This document shows, one piece after another, positions 44,028-52,675 of a stretch of DNA of 64,000 nt. How positions within the stretch are numbered: position 1 is the first letter of the stretch; every line of letters begins with the position of its first letter. The stretch comes from Anaerolineae bacterium. GTDB lineage: Bacteria > Chloroflexota > Anaerolineae > UBA4142 > SHND01. The notes under the pieces were generated by a model. That model saw nothing but the letters and a program-made list of their open reading frames with translations, was not told the DNA's origin and did no database searches. The DNA lies in NCBI GenBank assembly GCA_021463195.1, contig JAJTXZ010000001.1:1-64000 (forward strand), given 5' to 3'. A program made the position numbers and the translations under genes.

Positions 44028-45049
44028 GCGCGCACCGTACCTTCAAATTGCGCTGGATTTTGGAGCAATGCGTCGCGGTCTGCGGCTTCAATAAACACTT
44101 CGTTCCAATAACGCAGCGCAAAACCTGCGCGCACACGCGGCGCAGTCACCGCTTCGCCCAATACATAATGGCGTAACAGCATGTCTGGCTCGTTATAGCC
44201 AAAATGCGCGCGGATCGAAGTTGTGCCGGAACAACGAAGATTCAATTCAAACGGCACCGGTCCGCGTTCGGTCAAACGTAATTGCACATTGATTGGTCCG
44301 CGCGGTTTGAGCGCGCGTCCGATCTTTAATAATAATTCTTCGAGTTCCGGAAAAAATTTCACTTCGGCGCGATAGGTTGACCCGGCCGATAAATCGCGCC
44401 GCGCCATAAAGACGCCGCGCGGCTCGCCCGCTTTATCCACAAACACCGCGCACGTAAATTCTTGAACGTCGCCGTTCAAATGCAAATATTCTTGCACAAT
44501 CGGTTCAGGTGTGCGCGGAAAATAAAATTCGAGTTCCGCCGCGTTTTGCGCGATGGCGAGATAACGCGAAGCGGAACCGTGACGCGGTTTAATGACCACG
44601 GGATAACCTTGCGCGTCCGCCCACGCGCGCGCGTCGTCGAGAGTAACGTCCCAAATCGAACGCGGCGCCGGCAGTCCCAAGCGCGTCAAGGTTTCAGTGG
44701 TGCGCGCTTTATCGCGGCAAATGCGGGTAAGCTCCGCGTCCGACACAAGCGTTTGACAAATACCGCGGGCAGCCCAGTCGTCGCGGAAATTCGCAAGCGG
44801 AATCAAATCGTGGTCTGAACCGGGAATTAATGCCGTGATTTGATTTGCGCGCAGCCATTCTTGCCAAATATTTTTCGATTCCGCAAGTTCGGATTTTGGC
44901 AAAATTGTCGCGACTGCGCCGCGATACAAACCCGCTGAAAAGGGCGAAACGTCAATGGGAAAGATTTTTATGGGCAGCGTCGAAAGGGTCAACGCTTTCA
45001 TAATGCTTTGCCCCACACCTCCGCCAACGCCTGTGATCGCGACGTTCAT
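44018..45049 (-). CDS. ATP-grasp ligase
   Basis: ATG 45049 makes an ATGA overlap with the PHP gene; this gives 343 residues. The pre-ATP-grasp domain is MNVAITGVGGGVGQSIMKAL. The ATP-grasp core has LTRLGLPAPRSIWDV, YPVVIKPRHGSASRYLAIA (ATP Lys), PIVQEYLHLNGDVQEFTCAV and the Mg/ATP site PFELNLRCSGTTSIRAHFGY. The pattern is that of CarB/PylC-like carboxylate-amine ligases. In a glycan locus the natural guess is amide bond formation between a sugar acid and an amine or amino acid, coupled to ATP hydrolysis. Translation coupling with the PHP enzyme suggests a two-enzyme module. Confidence 0.82.
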   Translation of the reverse strand: MNVAITGVGGGVGQSIMKALTLSTLPIKIFPIDVSPFSAGLYRGAVATILPKSELAESKNIWQEWLRANQITALIPGSDHDLIPLANFRDDWAARGICQTLVSDAELTRICRDKARTTETLTRLGLPAPRSIWDVTLDDARAWADAQGYPVVIKPRHGSASRYLAIAQNAAELEFYFPRTPEPIVQEYLHLNGDVQEFTCAVFVDKAGEPRGVFMARRDLSAGSTYRAEVKFFPELEELLLKIGRALKPRGPINVQLRLTERGPVPFELNLRCSGTTSIRAHFGYNEPDMLLRHYVLGEAVTAPRVRAGFALRYWNEVFIEAADRDALLQNPAQFEGTVRAWP

Positions 45050-45798
45050 GCGCGCCTCTGTGTTTGCGCGAAAACCTCCCACGCTTTTCCAACATCATCG
45101 ACGCGATGCGCGTCCGAGCCGAAACTAATTTTGCAATGCGCCATAGTGACAATCTCGAGCCATGCGGGCACATCCGCGCAATAGCGCGGATTCAATTCAA
45201 ATACTTTATCATACTCGGCGCACGCGCGCGCGAGCGCGCGCAATTCATGGATCGGACGCGCGCCGAAACGCGCAATGGACATCCCCATTGGATGCGCGAG
45301 TATATGCGCGCGACTGCGCGTTACAATGCCCATCGCCAATTCGAATTCGAGTTGCACCGCTTCCGCCGCGTTATAATTCGACCAACTCGATGCGCCCTTG
45401 ACATACGCGGGTGGACTGTGCACACTCGCGACCAGCGCGTCGCACGATTTCGCGACATCTAGGGCAAGGTCAAGAGTTCCGTCATGATCAAGCGCTTTAC
45501 TTTCTGTGCCGATAAAGATCGTTACCCCTTTAATTTCTAACGCGCGCGCTTGAGCTTGAAACGCAGGAAAAAAATCGCTTGTGTGCCGAATGTGTTCCGA
45601 AAATAAAATCGCGCGGATGTCGCGCGCTTGCGCCGTCAGCGCCATCGCATGCGCGCTTGCGGTGCCATCGGTCCAATGCGTGTGCAAATGATAATCCACC
45701 GGCGCGTCGCGCGCGATTTCATCTAACGCGCGAAACGTGACGCGCGCCGGAAATGGCGTCCCGGCAGCGAGGGGTTCGCTCTCTACAGATAAAAGCAT
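45046..45798 (-). CDS. PHP-domain metallohydrolase
   Basis: The chosen start is ATG 45798 (250 residues); the longer frame to 45876 overlaps the terminator-like hairpin. The PHP signature is VDYHLHTHWTDGTASAHAMA, with metal His at 37, 39 and perhaps 41. ILFSEHIRH, IFIGTESKALDHDGTLD, VASVHSPPAYV, AHILAHPMG and the final ISFGSDAHRVDDVG complete the metal site. This is a histidinol-phosphatase-like fold. It probably cleaves a phosphate or an amide. It is coupled to the ATP-grasp ligase by a 4-bp overlap and begins the unit downstream of the 45880 hairpin. Confidence 0.83.
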   Translation of the reverse strand: MLLSVESEPLAAGTPFPARVTFRALDEIARDAPVDYHLHTHWTDGTASAHAMALTAQARDIRAILFSEHIRHTSDFFPAFQAQARALEIKGVTIFIGTESKALDHDGTLDLALDVAKSCDALVASVHSPPAYVKGASSWSNYNAAEAVQLEFELAMGIVTRSRAHILAHPMGMSIARFGARPIHELRALARACAEYDKVFELNPRYCADVPAWLEIVTMAHCKISFGSDAHRVDDVGKAWEVFAQTQRRA

Positions 45799-45879
45799 TG
45801 CTCTGTGATTTGACAATTTACTCCAACGTTTGCATGAAAATTTTCTAGAACGAATTCCTGATTCGGATGTGAGCAAAAG

Positions 45880-45908
45880 ATCTTTGGGTTTTTGGAAACC
45901 CGAAAGAT
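45880..45908 (-). terminator. Intrinsic terminator-like hairpin, related to the 33.85 kb palindrome
   Basis: On the minus strand ATCTTTCGGGTTT pairs with AAACCCAAAGAT (one bulged C) around a 4-nt loop and is followed by CTTTTGC. It lies in the 221-nt gap between the deacetylase stop (46020) and the PHP start. It shares the 11-nt core TTCGGGTTTCC with 33847-33878. The rest of the gap shows nothing definite. Confidence 0.65.
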
Positions 45909-46019
45909 TCAGCTGTCAATCAAAGTGGAATCCGTGCTAGGATATGTCGCCGAGATAGCTCAAAACCCAATGCGCCGCAGATTGTCCTTTCGCGCCGAAA
46001 CGACTTGAGAACAATCAAG

Positions 46020-46709
46020 TCAATTCAATTCTCTAAGCAGCATGAACGCCTCGGCATATTCAACGCCAATCGTGGCCCCGCGAAATCGCGCGAGCGCGCG
46101 GATTGCCGAGTCGCCGCGTGGATGCAGCGCGGGCTGCGCTTCGGTTTCGTACACGCGCATGATTTCGATTTTACGTTCCATATATGGCGAAATATCCGTG
46201 AATACGTTTGGCGTAAATGCGCGCGTAATTTGCGGCGGCGCGGCTTCCGTTGAGGAAAGTGTTTCGTACGAAAGAATGCGTCGCACGCCCCATTTCGCCA
46301 TGTGAAATGGTTTTAGCGCTCCAAGCGTCGCGGTGAAAATGGCATGATGGTCGGTATGCACATCGCCCGCGTGCACAAGATACACAATTTCAGGGCGCGC
46401 TTGCTCAATCACCGCGCGCACTTGGCGCATTAATTCAAGTTGCGGGATTGTGTCCAAATGCGCGCTGGGTAGATTCAAACGCCAATACTGTTGTATGTCA
46501 AATGCGCGCGCGACCTGTTCAACTTGCGTGGCCGCCGTCGCAATAAATTCGGACGCATACTCTGCCGGCGATGGCGCGGTGACGACGAGCCATCGCAATT
46601 CCGCGCTTGCCGCGCGATGCTTGAGCAGCGTGCCGCCGCATCCCAGTGTTTCATCGTCGGGGTGAACTGAAATAACGAGCACGCGATTTTTTTCAGAGAG
46701 TGGCGGCAT
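46020..46709 (-). CDS. PIG-L/LmbE-family N-deacetylase
   Basis: This 229-residue enzyme has the zinc motif VISVHPDDETLGCGGTLLKH (H-P-D-D-E) near its N-terminus and the third ligand in GDVHTDHHAIFTA. The fold, LNLPSAHLDTIPQLEL included, is that of GlcNAc-PI and mycothiol-type deacetylases. It probably removes an N-acyl group from an aminosugar or nucleotide sugar, which could prepare a free amine for the N-formyltransferase of the same operon (inference). ATG 46709 overlaps the WbqC-like gene by 17 nt. It is the last gene before the terminator at 45880. Confidence 0.87.
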   Translation of the reverse strand: MPPLSEKNRVLVISVHPDDETLGCGGTLLKHRAASAELRWLVVTAPSPAEYASEFIATAATQVEQVARAFDIQQYWRLNLPSAHLDTIPQLELMRQVRAVIEQARPEIVYLVHAGDVHTDHHAIFTATLGALKPFHMAKWGVRRILSYETLSSTEAAPPQITRAFTPNVFTDISPYMERKIEIMRVYETEAQPALHPRGDSAIRALARFRGATIGVEYAEAFMLLRELN

Positions 46710-47424
46710 CTTGAAATAATTTTCCGTTTTGGATAATGAGTTGGCGTGTTTCGGGTCCGCAGTTTAAAAGCATATCGAGGATAGATAATTCTGGCACAAA
46801 CTCGCCCCATAGCTGGGGATATGTCGGCGGCGTAAAATCATAGAACCATAAATCAATTTGCCGCGTTGAAAATTGTTCCGGCATAATATAGCGTCGTGAT
46901 CCCGCGCCCTGACCTGAAATATACGTGTCTGCGCCAACACATTTCAAAATTTCAAAAATATACGTAGGCGTATCCAAATTTTGTTTTTCGATGGGCAGCG
47001 CGGACGCGTTGACGATTTGCGCGGGACATTGCAGCGCTTTCAGAAAAAATTTTAATAGACTGGCGCTGAACGCGCTCAAATTTTGCGCGGATGTATCAAG
47101 AAAAATCGCGCGCAGCGCTGCCGCATACATATCAAAATAGGGGGCGCGACGATAGGCTAATTCGATAGCGCGCCAATGTTTTTCTGTCCAACGCTGTTTT
47201 GTGTCGGACGGAATGTCTTGATAGGTCAACAGTTCACTGCGTTCGCGCACTGGCACAGTTAACCATTGCGCGCCCTGCGCGGTTTTGATGCGATTGCGAT
47301 TGCCGAAATGTTTGCCGCGTGGATATTGAACGGTATCGAAAATCACAAATATATCGCTGCGCAGGATTTTGAAAAAATATCCTGACCATGGCAAGTATTG
47401 TGGTTGATGAATCGCCGCGCGCAT
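46693..47424 (-). CDS. WbqC-family protein
   Basis: ATG 47424 shares a base with the upstream stop (TGATG); this gives 243 residues. The family signature is AAIHQPQYLPWSGYFFKIL, then DIFVIFDTVQYPRGKHFGNRN, WLTVPVR and the end ILDMLLNCGPETRQLI. WbqC-like proteins occur in O-antigen loci next to aminosugar genes. Their biochemical role is not settled to my knowledge; an acyl or aminoacyl transfer to a sugar is often suggested. YISGQGAGSRRYI is also conserved in relatives. Confidence 0.85.
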   Translation of the reverse strand: MRAAIHQPQYLPWSGYFFKILRSDIFVIFDTVQYPRGKHFGNRNRIKTAQGAQWLTVPVRERSELLTYQDIPSDTKQRWTEKHWRAIELAYRRAPYFDMYAAALRAIFLDTSAQNLSAFSASLLKFFLKALQCPAQIVNASALPIEKQNLDTPTYIFEILKCVGADTYISGQGAGSRRYIMPEQFSTRQIDLWFYDFTPPTYPQLWGEFVPELSILDMLLNCGPETRQLIIQNGKLFQDAATL

Positions 47425-48494
47425 CAAACTCCGTTTTGGCGCGCGCAATACGCGCCCAAAGCTTCCGCAACGCGCATTGCCGCGCGTCCGTCTATTTGCC
47501 TTTTCAAGGCGCGGCTCAATTCCGCGCGCGCGGCGCGATTCTCACTCAACCTCCGAATAGCGCTGATGGTCTCATTCGCCCCGAATGTGTTATATAAACC
47601 GAGACACGGCAACTGACATGTCTTGGCAAAATAATTCGCGTTTTCCATCTGAATTTCATTTTGCGCGAATGCAATGGCGGGCGCGCCTGCGGCGGCGGCT
47701 TCGACGAGTGTATTGCCGGCGGCGACGAGCGCGAGGTCGGTTTCAGAAAATATTTGTCCTATGCTCGGTATTCCAAATACAGGCGTTATAGGCAGTTTGC
47801 GTTCTCGAATCTCTTGCAACGCCCATTGTGTATGCGGATATAGCGCGCCGATGAGCAGAGTCCATTCAATGTCATGCAGTTGTTGCGCGACATCAAAAAA
47901 AATCGGCGTAAAGTTGTTGCCATCGGCGCCGCCGAAAAAGGCGAACGCGCGCGTCACGCGTTCGGAAAAATCGCGCGGATGGACATGCCATTCCGCAAAT
48001 TCGGGCGCGAGGATAAAAAAGTCCTTACCCAACAAGTACTTGGGCGCGGTCATTTTTTTTGCGCGCGCGGCGGAGAGCGGTGGCGGCGCGTTTGTCAAAG
48101 TCGGCAGCGGGTTCACGACAAAGTCCGCGTTAACCGCTCGATTTAGCGGATCATCTATCACCGCTAGCGAAACAATATTTTTCTGTTCAAGCAATGCGGC
48201 AACCGCAGGGACCCGGTCATAAGCCACCGAATCCAATACAAATAGATCGGGCGGGCGCGCGCGCCAACGGCGCTGCATTGCTTGCGCGGCTTGCTCAAGC
48301 TGCGTGGGGCGCACAAAAAATTTCATGCCGGCATTGGCAACTGTTTGTTGAACCGCAACATCCGCGTCAACGAAAAACGCAATATGCGTGGTGTCAGTCA
48401 AGCGCATTTGTATGAGCGCGCGCATTAGCGCGATTTGACGCGTGACATGTCCCAAACCCGCGGTTTGCGCCCAAACATCAATTCGTAATGGCAT
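47424..48494 (-). CDS. SpsG/PseG-like GT-B fold protein
   Basis: This 356-residue protein begins MPLRIDVWAQTAGLGHVTRQ. The GLGHVTR loop corresponds to the G-x-GH-x-x-R of PseG and MurG. FAFFGGADGNNFTPIFFDVA and LVAAGNTLVEAAAAGAPAIA, with NEIQMENANYF after it, match the nucleotide-sugar half. PseG removes UDP from a diacetamido sugar before nonulosonate condensation. SpsG is the relative in the Bacillus spore-coat polysaccharide operon, which also has spsC, spsE and spsF, all with counterparts here. Hydrolase or glycosyltransferase function is open. It overlaps the DegT gene by 17 nt. Confidence 0.75.
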   Translation of the reverse strand: MPLRIDVWAQTAGLGHVTRQIALMRALIQMRLTDTTHIAFFVDADVAVQQTVANAGMKFFVRPTQLEQAAQAMQRRWRARPPDLFVLDSVAYDRVPAVAALLEQKNIVSLAVIDDPLNRAVNADFVVNPLPTLTNAPPPLSAARAKKMTAPKYLLGKDFFILAPEFAEWHVHPRDFSERVTRAFAFFGGADGNNFTPIFFDVAQQLHDIEWTLLIGALYPHTQWALQEIRERKLPITPVFGIPSIGQIFSETDLALVAAGNTLVEAAAAGAPAIAFAQNEIQMENANYFAKTCQLPCLGLYNTFGANETISAIRRLSENRAARAELSRALKRQIDGRAAMRVAEALGAYCARQNGV

Positions 48495-49611
48495 AAATAT
48501 TTTGTGTTGGCGTCATCCGCTGCAACAGCGCGCGGCGGGTGGTGGTGGCGATATATTCGATTTGCGTGTCGGTGAGGGTAGGGTAGATGGGCAGCGAAAC
48601 GAGATGATTGCGAATCTGTTCACAATGCGGAAACGCGTTGGGTGAATCACCTAAATAGTCGTACAAAAAATGCGCCGCGGTTGCGCGCGCGTCAATTCCA
48701 GCGCGTCGGAGTTTTTCCACAATGCGCGCGCTGTCTTGGGGAATTTGCAGCACAAAGCGATAGTAGCTATGTATGGCATTCTCACGCGCGCGGGGAATTT
48801 TTACGCCTGGCACATCTGTCAATGCGCGCGCGTATGCGCTGGCAATCGCATGCCGCGCGGCGAGAAATTCCGGCAAGCGCGCCAGTTGAACAGAACCTAT
48901 CGCGGCTTGTATGTCCGAAAATTGAACATTATATGCGACGCGCGCATTGCGCGCGACACTGTCGTAATCGCCAAGTTGCGCGAGCCGTTCCGCGATCAGC
49001 GCGTCGTTCGTGAGGATTGCGCCGCCTTGGCCGGTTGTAATAATTTTTGTTGAAGCGAACGAAAGCGTCGAGACGCGTGTAAAACTGCCGAGCGGTTTGT
49101 TTTGAAAACTTGCGCCGAGCGAGGACGCGGCATCTTCCAACAGTGGTATTCCGAGCGCCGCAAATTTGTCTAATGCCGCGCTCGCGCCAAACATGTGCGG
49201 CGCAATTACCAGCCGCGTGCGGTTAGAGATTTTGGATTGCGCCGAGTCAACCGATAGCGTGAGGTCGGATGTTTCAATATCCGCTAGCACAGGCTTGGCT
49301 TGCACCGCGAGCGTCGCGTTCAAGACGGCGCGGCAAACGAACGCGGGCAATATTATTTCGTCGTGCGGTTGAATGTCGAGCGCGCGCAGCGCGAGCGTCA
49401 AGGCGGATGTGCCAGAATTGATGACGCGCGCAAAGCGCCGTTCGGTGAATCCACCCAATGCGTTTTCAAATATATGAGTGCGTTCGCCTTGACCGACAAA
49501 GCCGGAAAGAACGACATCCCGCGCGGCATTGGCTTCGGCTTGACCGAGCGTAGGGCGCGAATGCGGGATTATTGAATTTTGTCCAGCATAGTCAAGACGA
49601 TTATTTTGCAT
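48478..49611 (-). CDS. DegT/DnrJ/EryC1 PLP-dependent sugar aminotransferase (SpsC-like)
   Basis: This 377-residue enzyme shows FVGQGERTHIFENALGGF, INSGTSALTLALRAL, EIILPAFVCRAVLNATL, LLEDAASSLGASFQ and SFASTKIITTGQGG with Schiff-base lysine K189. It would make a 4-amino sugar from a 4-keto nucleotide sugar. It is distinct from the LegC-like enzyme at 39820, so the locus can make two different amino sugars. ATG 49611 overlaps the membrane protein gene by 11 nt. Confidence 0.87.
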   Translation of the reverse strand: MQNNRLDYAGQNSIIPHSRPTLGQAEANAARDVVLSGFVGQGERTHIFENALGGFTERRFARVINSGTSALTLALRALDIQPHDEIILPAFVCRAVLNATLAVQAKPVLADIETSDLTLSVDSAQSKISNRTRLVIAPHMFGASAALDKFAALGIPLLEDAASSLGASFQNKPLGSFTRVSTLSFASTKIITTGQGGAILTNDALIAERLAQLGDYDSVARNARVAYNVQFSDIQAAIGSVQLARLPEFLAARHAIASAYARALTDVPGVKIPRARENAIHSYYRFVLQIPQDSARIVEKLRRAGIDARATAAHFLYDYLGDSPNAFPHCEQIRNHLVSLPIYPTLTDTQIEYIATTTRRALLQRMTPTQNIYAITN

Positions 49612-51745
49612 AGACTTGGGGAATCCCCTTTTTCACCAGCTTTAAGCAACAACTCAAATCAATTTTGGGCGGTATTTCTGGATAGACCAGCAAATAATCA
49701 AAAGACATTTGAGTTAAGAGCTGTCGCGCCGTTTCAGGCGAGTTTGTGTTAAACAACTCACGCAAACGCTCGCCGCGTAAAGAATTCTCTTGGATATTAT
49801 ACGGTCCCACGCGTTGAAGATAGGCGGGACGTTCGGTCATGCCGGATAAAAAATTGGTCTGCGCGATTGTTTCGCCTGCAGCGTTGACTTGGTAATCGGG
49901 ATGCGCCGCGACAATTGCGCGCGGCGAGGCAGTTTGCCTGAGCCAGGTATAAGTATCAAGTTCGGCGGCGCGCACGGGATATGCGCGCCTCGTTTGGTCA
50001 TGTAGCGCCGCGTCCGCGCCCCGATACGAGATGAGTGTCAATATGACCAAGCTGCCTATGACGATCGAGTAAAAATTTTGCTGTATTATGGCAAAGCGTC
50101 GAAGCAGCCCGCGCGCGATGTGAAATAAAGGCGCGATTGCCAAGAGAACCGCCAGCCATGCGGCAAGGGTTGCGGCTTGTGGACTCCAATCGCCACCGCC
50201 CGCGTCAAAATTTGGGTCCGCGCGTACCACAAAGAGAATTTCAATAAACAAGAGACCCAACGCCGCTAGCAAGAACAAACGAAAGGTTGTCAACGGAATA
50301 CGTCGCCGGACAAGGCGCGCAATTTCATATAGAAATAGCGCGCCATAAACAACTCCAAACATGCGCAGCGCAATTACGCCCAACGAATTGCTGATTGGTT
50401 GGAGCAACGTGGGTGCCAAGTTGAAAAGCGGACGCGCCGATTGCGGCAAAAAGATTGGCGCAAAATTTCCATAGACTCCATATCGCAGCGCTAATGCCGC
50501 AGTAGCCGCGTCATAACGCGCGCTGGCGCTTTCTAAATAAATCGCGCCAAGCATGAGCGCAAATATACCGAGCGCCCAAAAAAGCCGCCAATCACGTAAT
50601 TTGACAATCCAATAGAGAATCAATAACACGAAAAGAGGCGCAAGAATCAGGAAATAATTTGAGCGAATGCGCAAGATGCCCGCGATCAACAACGCCGCTA
50701 TCGTTACAAATCCTGTGCCTGTTCGGGTCAAAGCATGTTTGCGGTACATTGCAAGACAAAGCGTTGTTCCGCTAAGCATAGTCCATGCAAGGCCGTAGGT
50801 TAATGTCCCGCGCCAGGGCAAAAAGCGCATTCTGCCCATCACAAAATCAGGGTACGTATCTATATTGCGCAACAACAAATTTGAATCGTACGGATTTGGA
50901 AAAAATGCAATATTACAAAGGACGATGGCTAAAAATCCACCCCACGGCGAACCCGTTATGGTTTTACCCAGAGCATAGCTGACTAGGACATTCAGCAAAA
51001 TTTGCAAAATCGGGATGTACAACAAGTAGATTGGACGTATTGCCAACTGACTCCAATGAATTAGCATCCCGATCCAAAAATCATAATAATCGGGATATAC
51101 AATCGGTCTTACTCCGCCTGTCTCTGCGCTAGTCCATTCTGGCGCTCCGTTGCTCAGAATCTGCGCCCGCGCCATGTGAAAGAATTTATCAATATAGCTA
51201 TAGTCAAGCGACAAAGTTGTAGTCAAGCGGACAAAAGGCGCCAAAAGAGGGATAATCGCGATGATGCTGAGCATTCCAAGTCCTGCAATAACCCAAACCG
51301 TCGGCTTGGTCAGAAAAATCCGCGCGTCTATCCAAAAATTGGATCGCCAAGTTGGATACGCTTTGCGTTGTCGCAAAATAAATAACGTTATGCTCAAACC
51401 CGCGCTCACAATGCACACCCATATATACGCGTTCTGAAAGCCGAGCGCACCCAAGAAAAAACCCAAATGGATTGAAACAATTAGCCCGACAAGTAAAACA
51501 AGCGCCAAGCGAATTGCGATAGAGCGAATATCGGGAAGGGCAATTTGAATAATCAGCCAACCAAACGGAGACACTGTGAGCAAAGCCAATCCCAAAATTA
51601 GGGTAAACTCGCCAATTCGAAATAGAGTCGCCGAGTAAAGAAAAAATACTGCGATGCCCCAAGTCGTCAGAAAAAAGGCAAACGCCGAGACGAAATGAGG
51701 CAATTCAAAGCGTTGATTGACAGATGGATTTGCTGAAGGAATCAT
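49601..51745 (-). CDS. Large polytopic membrane protein, GT-C-like
   Basis: The start ATG 51745 (MIPSANPSVNQRFELPHFVS) avoids an unlikely soluble prefix present in the longer frame; this gives 714 residues. There are about 14 to 16 membrane helices in the first 600 residues. Early loops include DYSYIDKFFHMARAQILSNG and a later one RNIDTYPDFVMGRMRFLPWR. A soluble C-terminal tail contains ELDTYTWLRQTASPRAIVAA, a pattern common at the end of GT-C-type glycosyltransferases. I do not recognise a named family. A lipid-linked glycosyl transfer on the outer face is the likeliest role. Composition is richer in A/T than the genes around it. No ribosome-binding site is evident. Confidence 0.6.
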   Translation of the reverse strand: MIPSANPSVNQRFELPHFVSAFAFFLTTWGIAVFFLYSATLFRIGEFTLILGLALLTVSPFGWLIIQIALPDIRSIAIRLALVLLVGLIVSIHLGFFLGALGFQNAYIWVCIVSAGLSITLFILRQRKAYPTWRSNFWIDARIFLTKPTVWVIAGLGMLSIIAIIPLLAPFVRLTTTLSLDYSYIDKFFHMARAQILSNGAPEWTSAETGGVRPIVYPDYYDFWIGMLIHWSQLAIRPIYLLYIPILQILLNVLVSYALGKTITGSPWGGFLAIVLCNIAFFPNPYDSNLLLRNIDTYPDFVMGRMRFLPWRGTLTYGLAWTMLSGTTLCLAMYRKHALTRTGTGFVTIAALLIAGILRIRSNYFLILAPLFVLLILYWIVKLRDWRLFWALGIFALMLGAIYLESASARYDAATAALALRYGVYGNFAPIFLPQSARPLFNLAPTLLQPISNSLGVIALRMFGVVYGALFLYEIARLVRRRIPLTTFRLFLLAALGLLFIEILFVVRADPNFDAGGGDWSPQAATLAAWLAVLLAIAPLFHIARGLLRRFAIIQQNFYSIVIGSLVILTLISYRGADAALHDQTRRAYPVRAAELDTYTWLRQTASPRAIVAAHPDYQVNAAGETIAQTNFLSGMTERPAYLQRVGPYNIQENSLRGERLRELFNTNSPETARQLLTQMSFDYLLVYPEIPPKIDLSCCLKLVKKGIPQVYAK

Positions 51746-51758
51746 TTTTAGAGTAACG

Positions 51759-52673
51759 CTATCCAAAGCGTTGTCCAAAGTTAAACTCGTCGAGCAGCGC
51801 GCCGTTTTCCATCCTGATGGACGCGCGCGGCACGGCGAGGATGCCTGTGCCGCAAGCAACGCGCAGCCAACCTTGCGATTGAAGGATGACACCCGGGCTT
51901 GAAAATACGCCGTCTAGTTTTTCTATTTTTGCGCGCTCCAAGACGCATCTTTTGCCATTGCACCGGGTCCATGCGCCCAAGCCGGGTTGAGCCAAGCCCC
52001 GCACGAAACTCCACACCTGGCGCGCCGATTGAGTCCAATCAATTTCGCGTAATTCAACTGTGAGGCGCGGAGCTAGAGTCATCAGCGCATGATTTTGCGG
52101 TATGCGCGGCAGGGGCTGGTTTTGGGCGAGGCGCGTCAGCGCCTCGCGTATCATTGGTGGCGCAAGGTCTTTGATCCGGTCGGCGAGCATTCCGGGAAGA
52201 TCATCATCGGTCACATCAATCGCTTTTTGAAACACAATATCGCCGGTATCCATGCCCGCGTCAATGAAATGCATAGTCAAGCCAACTTGGGGTTCGTCGC
52301 GCAGCAAGGCCCAATTTACCGGCGAAGTTCCGCGATTCTTGGGGAGCAGCGAACCATGCAAATTGAGCGCGCCGAAACGCGGGATGCTCAAAACCGGCGC
52401 GCGTAATAATTTTGGAAACGCGGCGGATAAATAAAGATCCACATCAAGCGAACGCAGCCATTGGACAGTTTCTGGCGCATTGATGTCTTGCATTGCATTT
52501 ACAGGCACGCCATTGTGTTCTGCCAATGTCCACACGCGATTGCGCCAAGGATCCTTGGTCGCGGCATCGAACGGACGCGTCAAGACTGCAACCACGGTCC
52601 AGCCTGGCACATCGAGCGCAGTCGCGAGCGCGGTTTCGCCAATACCCCATGCTCCCATTAACACCAGATTCAT
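51759..52673 (-). CDS. Sugar N-formyltransferase (Fmt-like)
   Basis: ATG 52673 is three nt after the NeuB stop; this gives 304 residues. The N10-formyl-THF transferase fold has the catalytic triad in place: N104 and H106 in NLHGSLLPKNRGTSPVNW and D142 in MDTGDIVF. The N-terminus (NLVLMGAWGIGETAL) and the C-terminal OB-like subdomain (LREIDWTQSARQVWSFVRGL) are complete. Methionyl-tRNA formylation is unlikely in this context. Formylation of a 4-amino sugar in the pathway is favoured. Confidence 0.85.
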   Translation of the reverse strand: MNLVLMGAWGIGETALATALDVPGWTVVAVLTRPFDAATKDPWRNRVWTLAEHNGVPVNAMQDINAPETVQWLRSLDVDLYLSAAFPKLLRAPVLSIPRFGALNLHGSLLPKNRGTSPVNWALLRDEPQVGLTMHFIDAGMDTGDIVFQKAIDVTDDDLPGMLADRIKDLAPPMIREALTRLAQNQPLPRIPQNHALMTLAPRLTVELREIDWTQSARQVWSFVRGLAQPGLGAWTRCNGKRCVLERAKIEKLDGVFSSPGVILQSQGWLRVACGTGILAVPRASIRMENGALLDEFNFGQRFG

Positions 52674-52675
52674 GG

